From the NCBI GenBank assembly GCA_964625465.1, contig CAZVFD010000007.1:1-64000 (forward strand): a stretch of DNA of 64,000 nucleotides, written 5' to 3'. The notes under the pieces were generated by a model. The model was not told the origin of the DNA. It saw only the letters and a program-made list of their open reading frames with translations, and ran no database searches. Source of the stretch: CAZLFQ01 sp964625465. Its GTDB lineage: Bacteria > Pseudomonadota > Alphaproteobacteria > Rickettsiales > Midichloriaceae. Position numbers and translations under genes: made by a program. Positions 50,881-60,656 of this stretch are shown piece after piece; within the stretch, counting starts at the first letter, position 1, and each line of letters opens with the position of its first letter.

Positions 50881-53706
50881 ATGGCAACAGGTGCAATATC
50901 AGCTTCCGTGTCAAGCATGACCGAAACAGATAGAAGAATCGAAGAATATTCAGGTAACATAGCGAACGTTGGAACCAAAGGTTATAAAGGTTTCCAAGCA
51001 CAAGCACAAAGCGTTGTAAACTCTTCAGGCAAGTCGGCAGGCGGTGTATTAAGCGTAACACGCCAACTTGTAGACCAACAAGGTAAAATGGAAAGAACTG
51101 AGTTTGCTACTGATATAGCTTTATCTGGACAAGGCTTTTTCGTTGTAACCGATAAACTCGATGAAAATGGTAACATAGGCCAGTTATTCTTCACACGCGA
51201 GGGTTCATTCAGAAAAGATAATTTAGGCCGATTTGTTAACGGCGCAGAGTACTTACTAACTGGCTGGCCACTTGATTCAAATGAGAGACTTCCTGAAACA
51301 AAATCCTTATCACAAAGCTTGAAAGTTGTTGATGTTAAGCAATTAATCTCAGAAGCTTCTTCTACAACTGAGATCAAATTCGGAGCCAACCTAAATTCGG
51401 AACAAAAAGTTGCTGGTGGTGGCGTAACAACACTTAATATTCTAAATAAAGGTTTGAAAGCTTCTCCTGCTAACTTTAATATTAGAGCCACAGATATCTT
51501 ATTCCCTAATGCGAGTAACAATCTAACCATCGGCGAAGGGATAAAATTAACCTCATATACACCAAGCAGCAATACCAAGATTGAGAAGGTTATTGAATTT
51601 GGTGGATTTGTTCAATCTCGGGTATTCAATAGCACTGGCACTGATTTGGTTGGCACTTCAACTGACGACTTAAAGTTCACTGTTAACGCAAGAGAGTTAG
51701 CAAATATTACACGTGGTACTGGAGCAACTAACCAAGTAGTTTTAGAGAATATTGCTCAACAAATAAATGAGAACTCAACTGGTGATTTCTCGGTAAGAGC
51801 TAGAGTCGTTACTCAGTATATCGGGGGAGTTCTGCAATCTTCACTACTTGTTGCACCTGATAAAGCAAACTATTCATTAACTTTTGCTGGAAATACCACA
51901 CTTAGAAATACTCTTGGATTCCAAGACGAGAAAAACATTAAGCAATTTACTTTGTCTAGCAGCAACGATGTAATTGGTAGATTTGCCTCTCTTCAAGATC
52001 TTAAAGAACACATGACAACCGCAGGATTAAATGCAGATGTATTCTCTGCTGACTCCGTCGGTGCCAACATCACCATTAAATCTGCAAACCCACTATTTAT
52101 TGAGAATTTTAGCAAAGGATCAGGTAGTGATTTCTTAGAAGAATTTGGCTTAAAACAAGGGTATCTAGCTACAAACTATGATCCATATGATTCAAGTAAT
52201 AATATAGCTGGAAAAGCTTTCCAAGCGCACTTCAGTCAAGACGTAGAAGTTTACGACAGAATGGGTAATAAACACGTACTTATTATGGCGTTCTTAAAGC
52301 TAGACACCAATAGATGGGCAGTTGAGGTATATGCAAATGACCCTTCAAAAGTAAATATATCTGGCAGGACGGATGGTTTATTGCAAGCTGGTGTGTTAAC
52401 ATTTGACGGCAGAGGGAATCTCCAGTCTATGTTAAACACAACACAGCTAGCAAAGACAAAGAATATTTCTTCTCCTCATTTACCATTAGGAGCAACAAAT
52501 GGACAGTTGTTTGAAATCAATGTTTCAGCTGGGTCAACAAGCGTAAAACATACATTTACATATGGCTCGCCTATTGCTAGCAGCGATTACTTTACTGCTG
52601 GTGACTTTGATCTAGTAGGGACAGCTGGAAATCAATTAAATATAACCTATAAAACTTCAGCAACTGATCCTGGTCAAACCTTCAACCTAACACGCGGAAG
52701 CGGAACAACAAACATAGATGTTCTTAAAAATCTCGCTAATCAAATTAATACCACAGCTACTCTTAAAGATCTTGTTAGAGCTGATATTATCTACGATAAA
52801 AGTGGTACAAATAAATATAAGATTGATATAAGACCTATTGATTCAACCAAGATTGTTGAATTCGGTGAGACTCCTGCTGCAGGCTTTGGTACGGATTTGG
52901 GTATAACAAGTGCTGATAATATTGCAGCAAGCAGCTTCAACTCGTTATACGAATTAGCAGAGCAAATTAATAGCACGGAAGGACCATTTGCACTACAAGC
53001 AGAAGTTATTACTGGAACACTAAATAACACCTATAGGTTAAAAATCCAGCCTAAAAACCCTAGCTTAAGTATGACTTTTGGTGGTAACGCTCAAACTATT
53101 GGATCGCCAATTGGCACAGGTGTTAGTACTACAATTTATGATGCTTTAGGTTTAAAAAACACATCATCATCAAATCAGTTAGCTGCCTTAGATGACGAAT
53201 TTGTAGTTAACTGGTCTGCAATCGTAGGTGCAGATCCAAACTCGATCTCGGTGAAATATGGGGATATTGGTAGTGCCAACGGCATTGGTCAAGTTTCTGG
53301 GATTTACTCAATAAAATCTAAAGAAACAAATGGTTGGTCTACTGGGCAATTAAGTGGTGTTACTGTAGATAATGACGGTTACATCATTGCTCAATTCACC
53401 AACAATAGAACCAGAAAAATCTTTAAACTTGCTATTGCAGACTTTGCTAACCCAAATGGATTGATTCCATATGCAGGTAACGTTTTCTGTGCAAGTAAAG
53501 ATTCAGGGCCATACAACTTAAAAGAAGCAGGAACAGAAGGAGTAGGAAAAGTTCTATCAGGAACACTTGAAGGTTCGAACATTGATACTGCCGATCAATT
53601 GACAAAACTAATTTTAGCCCAGAGGCAATATCAAGCCAGTGCTAAGGTAATTAGTGTTGTTGATAAGCTTCAAGAAGATCTATTACATAGAACATTTAAT
53701 ACTTAG
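50881..53706 (+). CDS. flgE: flagellar hook protein FlgE, unusually long
   Basis: A 941-residue hook protein. The N-terminal helix with SSMTETDRRIEEYSGNIANVGTKGYKGFQA, the DIALSGQGFFVV motif and the C-terminal LEGSNIDTADQLTKLILAQRQYQASAKVI are diagnostic of FlgE, which polymerises into the flexible joint outside the cell. Usual FlgE has 400-600 residues; here the surface domains hold extra related modules, for example TRGTGATNQVVLENIAQQIN (about 285), FASLQDLKEHM (about 385), TRGSGTTNIDVLKNLANQIN (about 605) and FNSLYELAEQIN (about 690). The gene is monocistronic, with a sigma-54 promoter before it and a strong terminator after it. Confidence 0.96.
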   Translation: MATGAISASVSSMTETDRRIEEYSGNIANVGTKGYKGFQAQAQSVVNSSGKSAGGVLSVTRQLVDQQGKMERTEFATDIALSGQGFFVVTDKLDENGNIGQLFFTREGSFRKDNLGRFVNGAEYLLTGWPLDSNERLPETKSLSQSLKVVDVKQLISEASSTTEIKFGANLNSEQKVAGGGVTTLNILNKGLKASPANFNIRATDILFPNASNNLTIGEGIKLTSYTPSSNTKIEKVIEFGGFVQSRVFNSTGTDLVGTSTDDLKFTVNARELANITRGTGATNQVVLENIAQQINENSTGDFSVRARVVTQYIGGVLQSSLLVAPDKANYSLTFAGNTTLRNTLGFQDEKNIKQFTLSSSNDVIGRFASLQDLKEHMTTAGLNADVFSADSVGANITIKSANPLFIENFSKGSGSDFLEEFGLKQGYLATNYDPYDSSNNIAGKAFQAHFSQDVEVYDRMGNKHVLIMAFLKLDTNRWAVEVYANDPSKVNISGRTDGLLQAGVLTFDGRGNLQSMLNTTQLAKTKNISSPHLPLGATNGQLFEINVSAGSTSVKHTFTYGSPIASSDYFTAGDFDLVGTAGNQLNITYKTSATDPGQTFNLTRGSGTTNIDVLKNLANQINTTATLKDLVRADIIYDKSGTNKYKIDIRPIDSTKIVEFGETPAAGFGTDLGITSADNIAASSFNSLYELAEQINSTEGPFALQAEVITGTLNNTYRLKIQPKNPSLSMTFGGNAQTIGSPIGTGVSTTIYDALGLKNTSSSNQLAALDDEFVVNWSAIVGADPNSISVKYGDIGSANGIGQVSGIYSIKSKETNGWSTGQLSGVTVDNDGYIIAQFTNNRTRKIFKLAIADFANPNGLIPYAGNVFCASKDSGPYNLKEAGTEGVGKVLSGTLEGSNIDTADQLTKLILAQRQYQASAKVISVVDKLQEDLLHRTFNT

Positions 53707-53723
53707 TATTAAATGAGTTATTA

Positions 53724-53756
53724 AAAGCCTGCGGTTAACTCTGCAGGCTTTTTTTA
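53724..53756 (+). terminator. Rho-independent terminator of flgE
   Basis: AAAGCCTGC (53724-53732) pairs with GCAGGCTTT (53743-53751), with a ten-base loop and a run of T. It lies 18 bp after the flgE stop. Confidence 0.9.
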
Positions 53757-53811
53757 TTGGACAAAACTACAGTTTTCACATAGTTAGAATGATATAAACT
53801 TGGGATATATA

Positions 53812-55443
53812 ATGACTCTTGATAACGCCACCATTCAACAATTAGAAAAACTTCTTTTAGCAGCAAGACTCTATAATCTAAGAAATGAAATCACTAGAGA
53901 ATTCCTTGAGGAAAATTTCAAACTAGAACCAACATATGATCTAAAATACCCTAATAAGGTATATTATATCTTACTTCACATAGAAGATATAATTTCATCA
54001 AACCCATCATTAACTAATTTTCTAAAAAACTCAATTTCTATAAAGAATAACCTATATAAGCCATTTCAAAGAGGTGAAGATACAGTACTTCAATTTAATA
54101 AAAACACACAGATAGTTTTTAAAAATACTCCATTTAAAGATGCGATAAATTATCTTCTACCAAATCCTGAAAAATTCACGCATACTTTATCTATTAAAAC
54201 TGCGGAATATCACACCTACTTCGAGCTCGCCAACACATTAACTAATCAAACGCTTACAATAGGAGGGGCACCTAAACTTAAAGGCAGTAAATTTGATTAT
54301 ATTGGATTACGAAACGATTCGTATTACGACCCAAAATATCACTCTGGACACAAATCTATCCACCCCCACAATTTGAACCCTCACTTTAATAAGGGCTCCA
54401 TAGCAATTAAATTTGCAATAAAGAAAGAAGAAGCACTGAGTGTTTTAGATAGAATAAAGACCTATGATCAAGATTTCAAAAATTCAACATTGTGGTTTGA
54501 TATATCAGGAAACCTTGGCAATAACTGCGCCGACATTAGCAACAGCATTATGAATGAGCTTGGCATCCAGGGGAAAATCAGCGATTACTATAAAATCGAC
54601 GAACTTGATCTACGTGATCAAGGTATAATGTATTTAGTTTGGAGCGATCTAGGCACAATCAAATTTGCCTATTATATGCCTCATCATTTTATAGATCATT
54701 TGTCATATTTATTCTTTGGAAAAGGCATCGACCATGTCTCAGAATATCTTGGAAGCAAATTGGGATATTATAGCCTTTTTGCACACCCTATATCTCCACT
54801 CATTCCAGCTGCGTATAATGGAGATGAATCAAAAATAAAAGATAATACTGATAAAATTAATGTCGCAAATTTTGCAGGAGAAACCCCACTTCACATAGCG
54901 CTACAAAATAGCCACTTTGAATTTGCTAGCAAGCTAATTTTCGTTGGAGCGCACTTACAATCAAAGGATGCTAAAGGTCTGACGCTACTTCATATTGTAG
55001 CTGCGTTAGAACCTTCAGAAAATAAAAACCTTATTCTGAAAAATTTGTCTTATTATATTGATGATATAAATAGTGCAGATTATACCAAGAGTACTATACC
55101 CCTCACAAATGCTGTTTTAGCTGATGACCCCGAAGCTGTTAGAATCTTGCTTACGTTTAAAGCTAATGCTTCTTATATCAATACAAATGACGATAGCATA
55201 ATTGATATTGCTTTGTTTAATGGTAAATTCAAAACCATCAACCTAATTCATGAACAAGATCCAAACTTGATATACCGAGATAATCAAGAACATCAAATTC
55301 CAATTTGTATCATTGCAGCTCAACCAAACCCAAGCGAAATACTTTCAGATTTTGAAAATCTATGGGCAAAATACGACCAGTCGAATTGCAAAGATACTAG
55401 AGAATTGCACTCCCACATTGATATTGATAACCTGTGTATTTAA
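53812..55443 (+). CDS. ankyrin-repeat protein
   Basis: A 543-residue protein from the ATG at 53812; an in-frame TTG at 53800 is less likely. Residues 1-330 are a unique, Tyr- and Asn-rich region with no recognised domain. Ankyrin repeats begin near 340 (GETPLHIALQ, GLTLLHIVAAL, STIPLTNAVLADD, and a weak DDSIIDIALFNGK repeat). The C-terminal 50 residues are unique. No signal peptide is visible. It follows the flgE terminator and converges with midA. It has no perfect CtrA-type box. A host-directed role is possible for such proteins in Rickettsiales but unproven here. Confidence 0.82.
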   Translation: MTLDNATIQQLEKLLLAARLYNLRNEITREFLEENFKLEPTYDLKYPNKVYYILLHIEDIISSNPSLTNFLKNSISIKNNLYKPFQRGEDTVLQFNKNTQIVFKNTPFKDAINYLLPNPEKFTHTLSIKTAEYHTYFELANTLTNQTLTIGGAPKLKGSKFDYIGLRNDSYYDPKYHSGHKSIHPHNLNPHFNKGSIAIKFAIKKEEALSVLDRIKTYDQDFKNSTLWFDISGNLGNNCADISNSIMNELGIQGKISDYYKIDELDLRDQGIMYLVWSDLGTIKFAYYMPHHFIDHLSYLFFGKGIDHVSEYLGSKLGYYSLFAHPISPLIPAAYNGDESKIKDNTDKINVANFAGETPLHIALQNSHFEFASKLIFVGAHLQSKDAKGLTLLHIVAALEPSENKNLILKNLSYYIDDINSADYTKSTIPLTNAVLADDPEAVRILLTFKANASYINTNDDSIIDIALFNGKFKTINLIHEQDPNLIYRDNQEHQIPICIIAAQPNPSEILSDFENLWAKYDQSNCKDTRELHSHIDIDNLCI

Positions 55444-55445
55444 GC

Positions 55446-56441
55446 TTAATTAGCTTTGATCTCTAAAACCTTAAAAAGCTGCCCCATTTGGTCATTATTT
55501 ACTAAGCGAGCAAGAGCTTGATGTATTTCCCTTGAATCTGCTCCGCTAGCAATCAATGATGCTGCACGCGCCATGATTCCATATCGAATTAAAAAATCTC
55601 CTTGAGGCATCACTTCCACATGTCGCTCTGTGAAAATATTTTTTAAGCAGCCAAAATCCACGTGTGCTGTTAAATCAGCCTCTCCTATATCTTGTAAGAC
55701 TGGGTGAAATTTGTGCGCTTTCACTGCTTGCAATGTCGATTTATAAGTCGGTAATAAATAACCATAATCAATTATTAAAGCTGCACCATTGCTGCCAATT
55801 TTTTTATTAATTACTTCGGCATACCTTAAACTTTGCGACGACTTTTCAATAACTCTTCCAACTTTGTATTCATCAATGAATGTTTCTGATGTAGGTAAAT
55901 GGACGTAGCAAAACTCCTCATTTTCCACTCCAACGGCTAATTCCTTAATACCCTCATTTGTAAAGACAAACTGCTTTATCGGCAGAGCGTCAAAAAACTC
56001 ATTGCAGACAACTATGCAATCATTTGACTCTACATTCTCTAAATGTGTGCACCAATCCACTCTAGAGAAATTAATTTTTAATCTTTGCTTCTCAACAAGC
56101 GCAGGACTGGTTTCAACCATTACAATCTTCTCAATTGCCTGATGAAATCCTTCAACATTTTTCGTGCTCCTTATCAAATCTGCCATGAGCGTGCCATCAC
56201 CGCCACCAATCTCAACTAACGTAAATTTATTTTTACCATTATTTAGCCAGTAATTCGCACACCAAATTCCTATTATTTCCCCAAACATCTGACTAATTGC
56301 AGGCGCTGTTACAAAGTCTCCTGCTTTGCCAAAGGGGGTTTGATTGCTGTAATAATATGGGATCACTAACTCCATAAACTTATCTATTGGCATAGGCCCA
56401 CTTTGCTCAATAAGCTCTCTCAACTTGGGTGTAATACTCAT
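55446..56441 (-). CDS. midA: SAM-dependent protein arginine methyltransferase MidA (NDUFAF7 family)
   Basis: A 331-residue protein of the MidA/DUF185 family. It shows GPMPIDKFMELVI with DFVTAPAISQMFGEIIGIW at the N-terminus, SAM motif I LVEIGGGDGTLMADL, and VCNEFFDALPIKQFV. The mitochondrial homologue NDUFAF7 dimethylates an arginine of a complex I subunit, so a role in complex I assembly is likely. The start overlaps the stop of the hdaA gene by 4 bp, giving a coupled run ctpA, thioredoxin, hdaA, midA. Confidence 0.93.
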   Translation of the reverse strand: MSITPKLRELIEQSGPMPIDKFMELVIPYYYSNQTPFGKAGDFVTAPAISQMFGEIIGIWCANYWLNNGKNKFTLVEIGGGDGTLMADLIRSTKNVEGFHQAIEKIVMVETSPALVEKQRLKINFSRVDWCTHLENVESNDCIVVCNEFFDALPIKQFVFTNEGIKELAVGVENEEFCYVHLPTSETFIDEYKVGRVIEKSSQSLRYAEVINKKIGSNGAALIIDYGYLLPTYKSTLQAVKAHKFHPVLQDIGEADLTAHVDFGCLKNIFTERHVEVMPQGDFLIRYGIMARAASLIASGADSREIHQALARLVNNDQMGQLFKVLEIKAN

Positions 56442-57097
56442 GCAGCTTCTAGAATCAACATAGAGTTTTCCATTACTTTTTTAACCATAGGGATGGTAAT
56501 GTTTCTTTTTTCAATTAATGACATTTGGTCTATCATATGCACTAACTTTGCAATGAAATCAAAACTCCTTTCAGTTCTACTTAAAATAAAATCAACCACA
56601 TCATTACCTATGCGAAGCTGCCTATCACTAAATTGCTTTAGTAGCAAAATTTTCAACATCTCTTCATCTGGCTGTTTGATTAAAATTTTATGCATAGCAT
56701 TTATTCTAGATTTTAGATCTGACAGTAAAAAATCTGGCAAGATCCTAGCAGTCAACAAAAGTGAGAATGAATTATTTCTTGTAAAGTTTATAAGATGAAA
56801 AAGATATTCTTCAGTTCTTATTGATTCAACATCTTCTAAAATAAATGCTGATGTCTTATTAATAAATTTTGAAAAATCTTCCCCATCTTGAAGCAGCACA
56901 CCCCCTACTCTCTCCTGCCAAATATTTGCTAGGTGCGTCTTTCCGCTACATTCATCACCAATAATAAGCAACTGATTGTTTGGCCAAACAACCTCTCCTT
57001 TTATCGCTTTATAAGCCTCTACGTTACACAGAGAAACAATATAATCATGCTTATTGTAGTCCCTATTGGTTTCTAGATTTAGCAATGTTTGCTTCAT
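56438..57097 (-). CDS. hdaA: DnaA regulatory inactivator HdaA-like AAA protein
   Basis: A 219-residue AAA+ protein similar to the DnaA core without the DNA-binding domain. Walker A is IIGDECSGKTHLANIW and Walker B is AFILEDVESI; sensor-like segments are LLLTARILPDFLLSDLKSRI and LLLKQFSDRQLRIGNDVVDFIL. With the replication clamp it stimulates ATP hydrolysis by DnaA to prevent re-initiation. Length and motifs fit alphaproteobacterial HdaA. It overlaps both neighbours by 4 bp. Here it shares a transcript with envelope and assembly factors. Confidence 0.85.
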   Translation of the reverse strand: MKQTLLNLETNRDYNKHDYIVSLCNVEAYKAIKGEVVWPNNQLLIIGDECSGKTHLANIWQERVGGVLLQDGEDFSKFINKTSAFILEDVESIRTEEYLFHLINFTRNNSFSLLLTARILPDFLLSDLKSRINAMHKILIKQPDEEMLKILLLKQFSDRQLRIGNDVVDFILSRTERSFDFIAKLVHMIDQMSLIEKRNITIPMVKKVMENSMLILEAA

Positions 57098-57576
57098 GAC
57101 TTTTTCAAAAGTTGATCTAATCCTTTATCAAAATATGAAAGATCGTAGCTTCCGTCAGCAATTATTTTACCACTTTCATCTAATAAAGTTACGTGAGGGA
57201 TAGCGCCTCTATACCTAATGCCGTATTTAGCAAAAACATGTCCTACATCATTAGGATCAGCATATAAAAGGTGATATATCGTAGATTTGTCACCTGTATG
57301 TCGTGACATAAAATGTCTTAACGTTCCTAGGTCTTCATCTAAAGATACTGCTATTATTCTAATATCATCGTTTTTATACTTCTCTTCCAATCTTAGTAGC
57401 TGCTGGTAATTTTTCTTGCAAACTGAGCACCACGACGTAAAAAAATAAAGAAGCCTAATGTTCTTTTTGCCATCAACCATACTATCTAATTGGCCAGGAT
57501 TAATCGCTCTATAATCCACAGCATAAGCATTACTGCCCAAGCATAAGAGCAACGCCAATAATTTTATAAACCGCAT
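57094..57576 (-). CDS. secreted thioredoxin-like protein (TlpA/ResA type)
   Basis: A 160-residue protein with a signal peptide (cleavage after SNAYA near residue 19) and one thioredoxin domain. The redox pair is in FTSWCSVCKKNY, the cis-Pro loop is GAIPHVTLLDE, and the TlpA-like insertion IIAVSLDEDLGTLRHFM is present. It would reduce periplasmic disulfides, for example on cytochrome c or copper chaperones. It lies between ctpA (7 bp) and hdaA (4 bp overlap). Confidence 0.88.
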   Translation of the reverse strand: MRFIKLLALLLCLGSNAYAVDYRAINPGQLDSMVDGKKNIRLLYFFTSWCSVCKKNYQQLLRLEEKYKNDDIRIIAVSLDEDLGTLRHFMSRHTGDKSTIYHLLYADPNDVGHVFAKYGIRYRGAIPHVTLLDESGKIIADGSYDLSYFDKGLDQLLKKS

Positions 57577-57583
57577 ATTTGTA

Positions 57584-58909
57584 TTAATTAGTTAGACGCT
57601 CAGAGTATAGCGCCATTCCCTTAACAAGGTCAACAGCTCTTAAAAGCTGGAAGTCATCTCCTACGGCCTTCTTGTTACCTGATACACTATTGATACTTTT
57701 GTGTTTTTTTGCATTATCATTTGCCTGCTTGTCATCGTCACCTTCTAGATGCCCAACCAAAGAGGCTTCTGACCCCATCATATCCACACCTTTTGTTGCG
57801 GTCACAACACCTTCTTCAATAACCACATCTGGCTCAATTCCCTCAGCTTGAATAGAGTTCCCTGATGGAGTGAAATAACGAGAAGTAGTAATTTTCATCG
57901 CTGTATTACCAGGTAAAGGCATTACTGTTTGCACAGAACCCTTACCGAATGATTTCGTACCCGCAATTAGAGCTCTTTTATTATCCTGAAGCGCACCCGC
58001 AACGATTTCAGATGCCGAAGCTGATCCACCATTAATTAAAACCACAACTGGCAGTCCATTTGTCATATCCTTGCCATTTGCTCTATAAATGTTGTTAGAG
58101 TCAGGGATTCTGCCTTTAGTTGTCACGATAACTCCTTCTTCAAGGAACAACTCTGTCACTTCTCTAGACTGATCTAGCAACCCACCAGGATTCCATCTTA
58201 GATCCAATACAACACCCCTTAGTAGTTTTCCAGATTCCTTGGCTTGGTCTTCTATTCTCATAAACTCTTTTCTCAGCAGTTGTGAGCTATTTTCACTAAA
58301 GCTAGCAAGCTTCAAGTGAGCTACATCTTCTCCAACCAATTTAGCTTTTACTGGAATAATTTTAATTATCTCGCGCGAAAGAGTCATTTCCAGAGTCTCA
58401 TTACTAGACTCACGATAGATTGTAATTTTTACTTTTGTTTTAGCCTTCCCACGCAATTTTTCTACAGACTGTGCCAATGTCATGCCCTTTACTATCTGAC
58501 CGTCAATCATAGTAATAAAATCACCAACCTTAACACCAGCTTTAAATGCAGGACCATCTTCATAAGGAGAGATCACTTTTATAAAACCTCTTTCCATTGT
58601 AACTTCTATACCTAATCCGCCAAATTCACCTTTGGTAGATATTTTCATATCTTGGAAATCCTTTTCATTCAAGAAAGTTGAATGTGGGTCAAGTGAAGAA
58701 AGCATCCCTTCTAAAGCTGCTTCGATAAGTTGCTTATCGTTAGTTTCTTCAACATACTCGTTTTTAACTTTTACAATCACTTCATCAAATAGCTTTCTGT
58801 AATCAAGCTTTTGTTTACCCACTAAAAAGGAAACGATATTTTCACCCTCAGCTTTTGCAGGCGACGATACTACTAACAACACAATTAGCGAAAAAATAAA
58901 ACGAGACAT
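57584..58909 (-). CDS. ctpA: carboxyl-terminal processing peptidase (S41)
   Basis: A 441-residue periplasmic serine protease. It has a signal peptide (about residues 1-20, SPAKA), a PDZ domain at about 85-165 (GGLGIEVTMERGFIKVISPYEDGPAFKAGVKVGD region) and the S41 catalytic domain with Ser in NGGSASASEIVAG and Lys in GTKSFGKGSVQTVMPL. It trims C-termini of envelope proteins. The C-terminal 90 residues are polar and variable. It is the first gene of the minus-strand run ctpA, thioredoxin, hdaA, midA and is divergent from murJ. Confidence 0.95.
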   Translation of the reverse strand: MSRFIFSLIVLLVVSSPAKAEGENIVSFLVGKQKLDYRKLFDEVIVKVKNEYVEETNDKQLIEAALEGMLSSLDPHSTFLNEKDFQDMKISTKGEFGGLGIEVTMERGFIKVISPYEDGPAFKAGVKVGDFITMIDGQIVKGMTLAQSVEKLRGKAKTKVKITIYRESSNETLEMTLSREIIKIIPVKAKLVGEDVAHLKLASFSENSSQLLRKEFMRIEDQAKESGKLLRGVVLDLRWNPGGLLDQSREVTELFLEEGVIVTTKGRIPDSNNIYRANGKDMTNGLPVVVLINGGSASASEIVAGALQDNKRALIAGTKSFGKGSVQTVMPLPGNTAMKITTSRYFTPSGNSIQAEGIEPDVVIEEGVVTATKGVDMMGSEASLVGHLEGDDDKQANDNAKKHKSINSVSGNKKAVGDDFQLLRAVDLVKGMALYSERLTN

Positions 58910-59057
58910 ATAATAAAATTCTTAACCGATATAATACAATATTATTGGTATTTATTAGCTTTAGCAAGAACGATTGCATTACTGCATAGTGCAAAAACAT
59001 TTGTTTATACTAATGTCTGTAGTAGACTGTATATTAAATGACGCATTGTTAAAGGCC

Positions 59058-60593
59058 ATGTCTGTAATTAGAAGCTCAATAACTGTAGGCGGTTTAACGC
59101 TAATATCACGCATTTTCGGATATATTAGAGATGCATTCATCGCATTTGCTTTAGGCGCAGGAGCTCTTAATGATGCCTTTATAATTGCCTTTAGAATACC
59201 AAACTTATTTAGAACAATTTTTGGTGAAGGGGCTTTTAGCGCAGCTTTTGTGCCAATTTATTCAGCACTATCCACTAAGTCAGCAACGAATGCTAAGAAA
59301 TTCGCCCAAGTGGTACAAGCATGGTTATTGATAGCCCTAATTCTATTTTCAGCAATCATGATGTTCTTCATGCCTGAGCTCGTTCGAATAATGGCGCCTG
59401 GTTACATAGACGACCCCAAAACATTTGGCATAGCTGTTGAGCTTGGTAGGATTACGTTTCCTTACATTATTTTTATGTCACTTTTGGCATTTTATGGAGG
59501 TATGCTAAATAGCCTTGGTAAATATGCAGCTTTTGCTTCTGCTCCAATAGTGCTCAACATAATCATGATTTTTTCTGTAGCATTTATAAACCTGACAGAA
59601 ACTAAAGCCCATGCACTATCATTTGGCGTTCTAGCCGCAGGAATTGTAGAGTTACTATGGATTTTATACTTTGCGAAAAAAAACAATCTATTGGTAAACC
59701 TTTATACCATGCCTACACTCTCCGAGGACGTCAAAAATCTCTTTAAGAGAATGGGACCTGGAATTTTCAGCTCTGGAATTGCGCAAATCAACGTTTTTAT
59801 AACCACAATTCTTGCATCTTATGTTATTGGGGGAATATCGTACTTATATTACGCAGACAGAATTTACCAACTACCATTAGCACTAATTGGCACCGCAATG
59901 GGAACTGTTCTACTACCTACATTGGCCAAAGATTATGAAAAAGGTAATACAGCCATTGCCATAAAAAACCAAAATTCTGCAATTGAATTTTGCATGCTTT
60001 TTACCATTCCAGCAATGCTTGCAATCATCATTTTATCGAACGATATTATCAAATTACTTTTTGAACATGGGGAATTTACAAGCGAAGCTACAACTGAAAC
60101 AGCCAAAGCACTTGTAGTATTTGCTTATGGCCTACCAGCATATGTTCTGTTAAAAGTTTTTACGTCGAGTTTTTTCGCAGTGGGCGATACCAAAACCCCA
60201 ATGAAAGTTTCAGCTTTTAGTTTGGTAGTAAACGTTGTGATTAGCCTCGCATTTCTTTCGCATTTTAAACACGTTGCTATTGCCATAGGTAGTGTAGTTT
60301 CATCGTGGCTAATGCTAATTATATTGGTAAAAATATCTATAGATAGCAAAAGGTTTAAGTTCTTAGATAAAAACATCATAAAAATTCTCAAGTTTTTTAT
60401 CTCGGGATTGTTAATGATGTTATCAATATACGGCCTAGAAACATTAACACAAGAAGTTAACATACTTGTCTCTATGTCACTTGAAATAACAATTGGAGGC
60501 CTATTATACCTAGCTTTTTGCTACTTTTTTGGCGTTATTACAAAAGATCAAATAATGAAGTTTTTAAAACTGAACAAGGGAATTCAGGACTAA
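59058..60593 (+). CDS. murJ: lipid II flippase MurJ (MviN)
   Basis: A 511-residue MOP-superfamily transporter with about 14 membrane helices that flips lipid II for peptidoglycan synthesis. The start MSVIRSSITVGGLTLISRIFGYIRDAFIA is the canonical MurJ opening; an upstream ATG at 58974 would add 28 atypical residues and is rejected. NLFRTIFGEGAFSAAFVPI, LAFYGGMLNSLGK and YYADRIYQLPLALIGTAMGTVLLPTLAK are signature segments. With mltG it shows that peptidoglycan synthesis is retained. Confidence 0.96.
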   Translation: MSVIRSSITVGGLTLISRIFGYIRDAFIAFALGAGALNDAFIIAFRIPNLFRTIFGEGAFSAAFVPIYSALSTKSATNAKKFAQVVQAWLLIALILFSAIMMFFMPELVRIMAPGYIDDPKTFGIAVELGRITFPYIIFMSLLAFYGGMLNSLGKYAAFASAPIVLNIIMIFSVAFINLTETKAHALSFGVLAAGIVELLWILYFAKKNNLLVNLYTMPTLSEDVKNLFKRMGPGIFSSGIAQINVFITTILASYVIGGISYLYYADRIYQLPLALIGTAMGTVLLPTLAKDYEKGNTAIAIKNQNSAIEFCMLFTIPAMLAIIILSNDIIKLLFEHGEFTSEATTETAKALVVFAYGLPAYVLLKVFTSSFFAVGDTKTPMKVSAFSLVVNVVISLAFLSHFKHVAIAIGSVVSSWLMLIILVKISIDSKRFKFLDKNIIKILKFFISGLLMMLSIYGLETLTQEVNILVSMSLEITIGGLLYLAFCYFFGVITKDQIMKFLKLNKGIQD

Positions 60594-60595
60594 AA

Positions 60596-60611
60596 TTAAC
60601 CAAAAATTAAC
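60596..60611 (+). promoter_or_regulatory. CtrA-type box upstream of the 180-residue ankyrin gene
   Basis: TTAA-CCAAAAA-TTAAC is perfect and shares its N7 spacer with the box at 23767. It begins 2 bp after the murJ stop and ends 45 bp before the ankyrin start codon. A TATTAA-like -10 follows. Confidence 0.6.
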
Positions 60612-60656
60612 TAAGTTGCATTACTATTAAACTATGAATAATCCGATGGAATTTAT

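Noticed and set aside
58974..59057. ATG 28 codons upstream of murJ
   Set aside because: The extension is unlike MurJ; the family opens with the sequence that begins at 59058.
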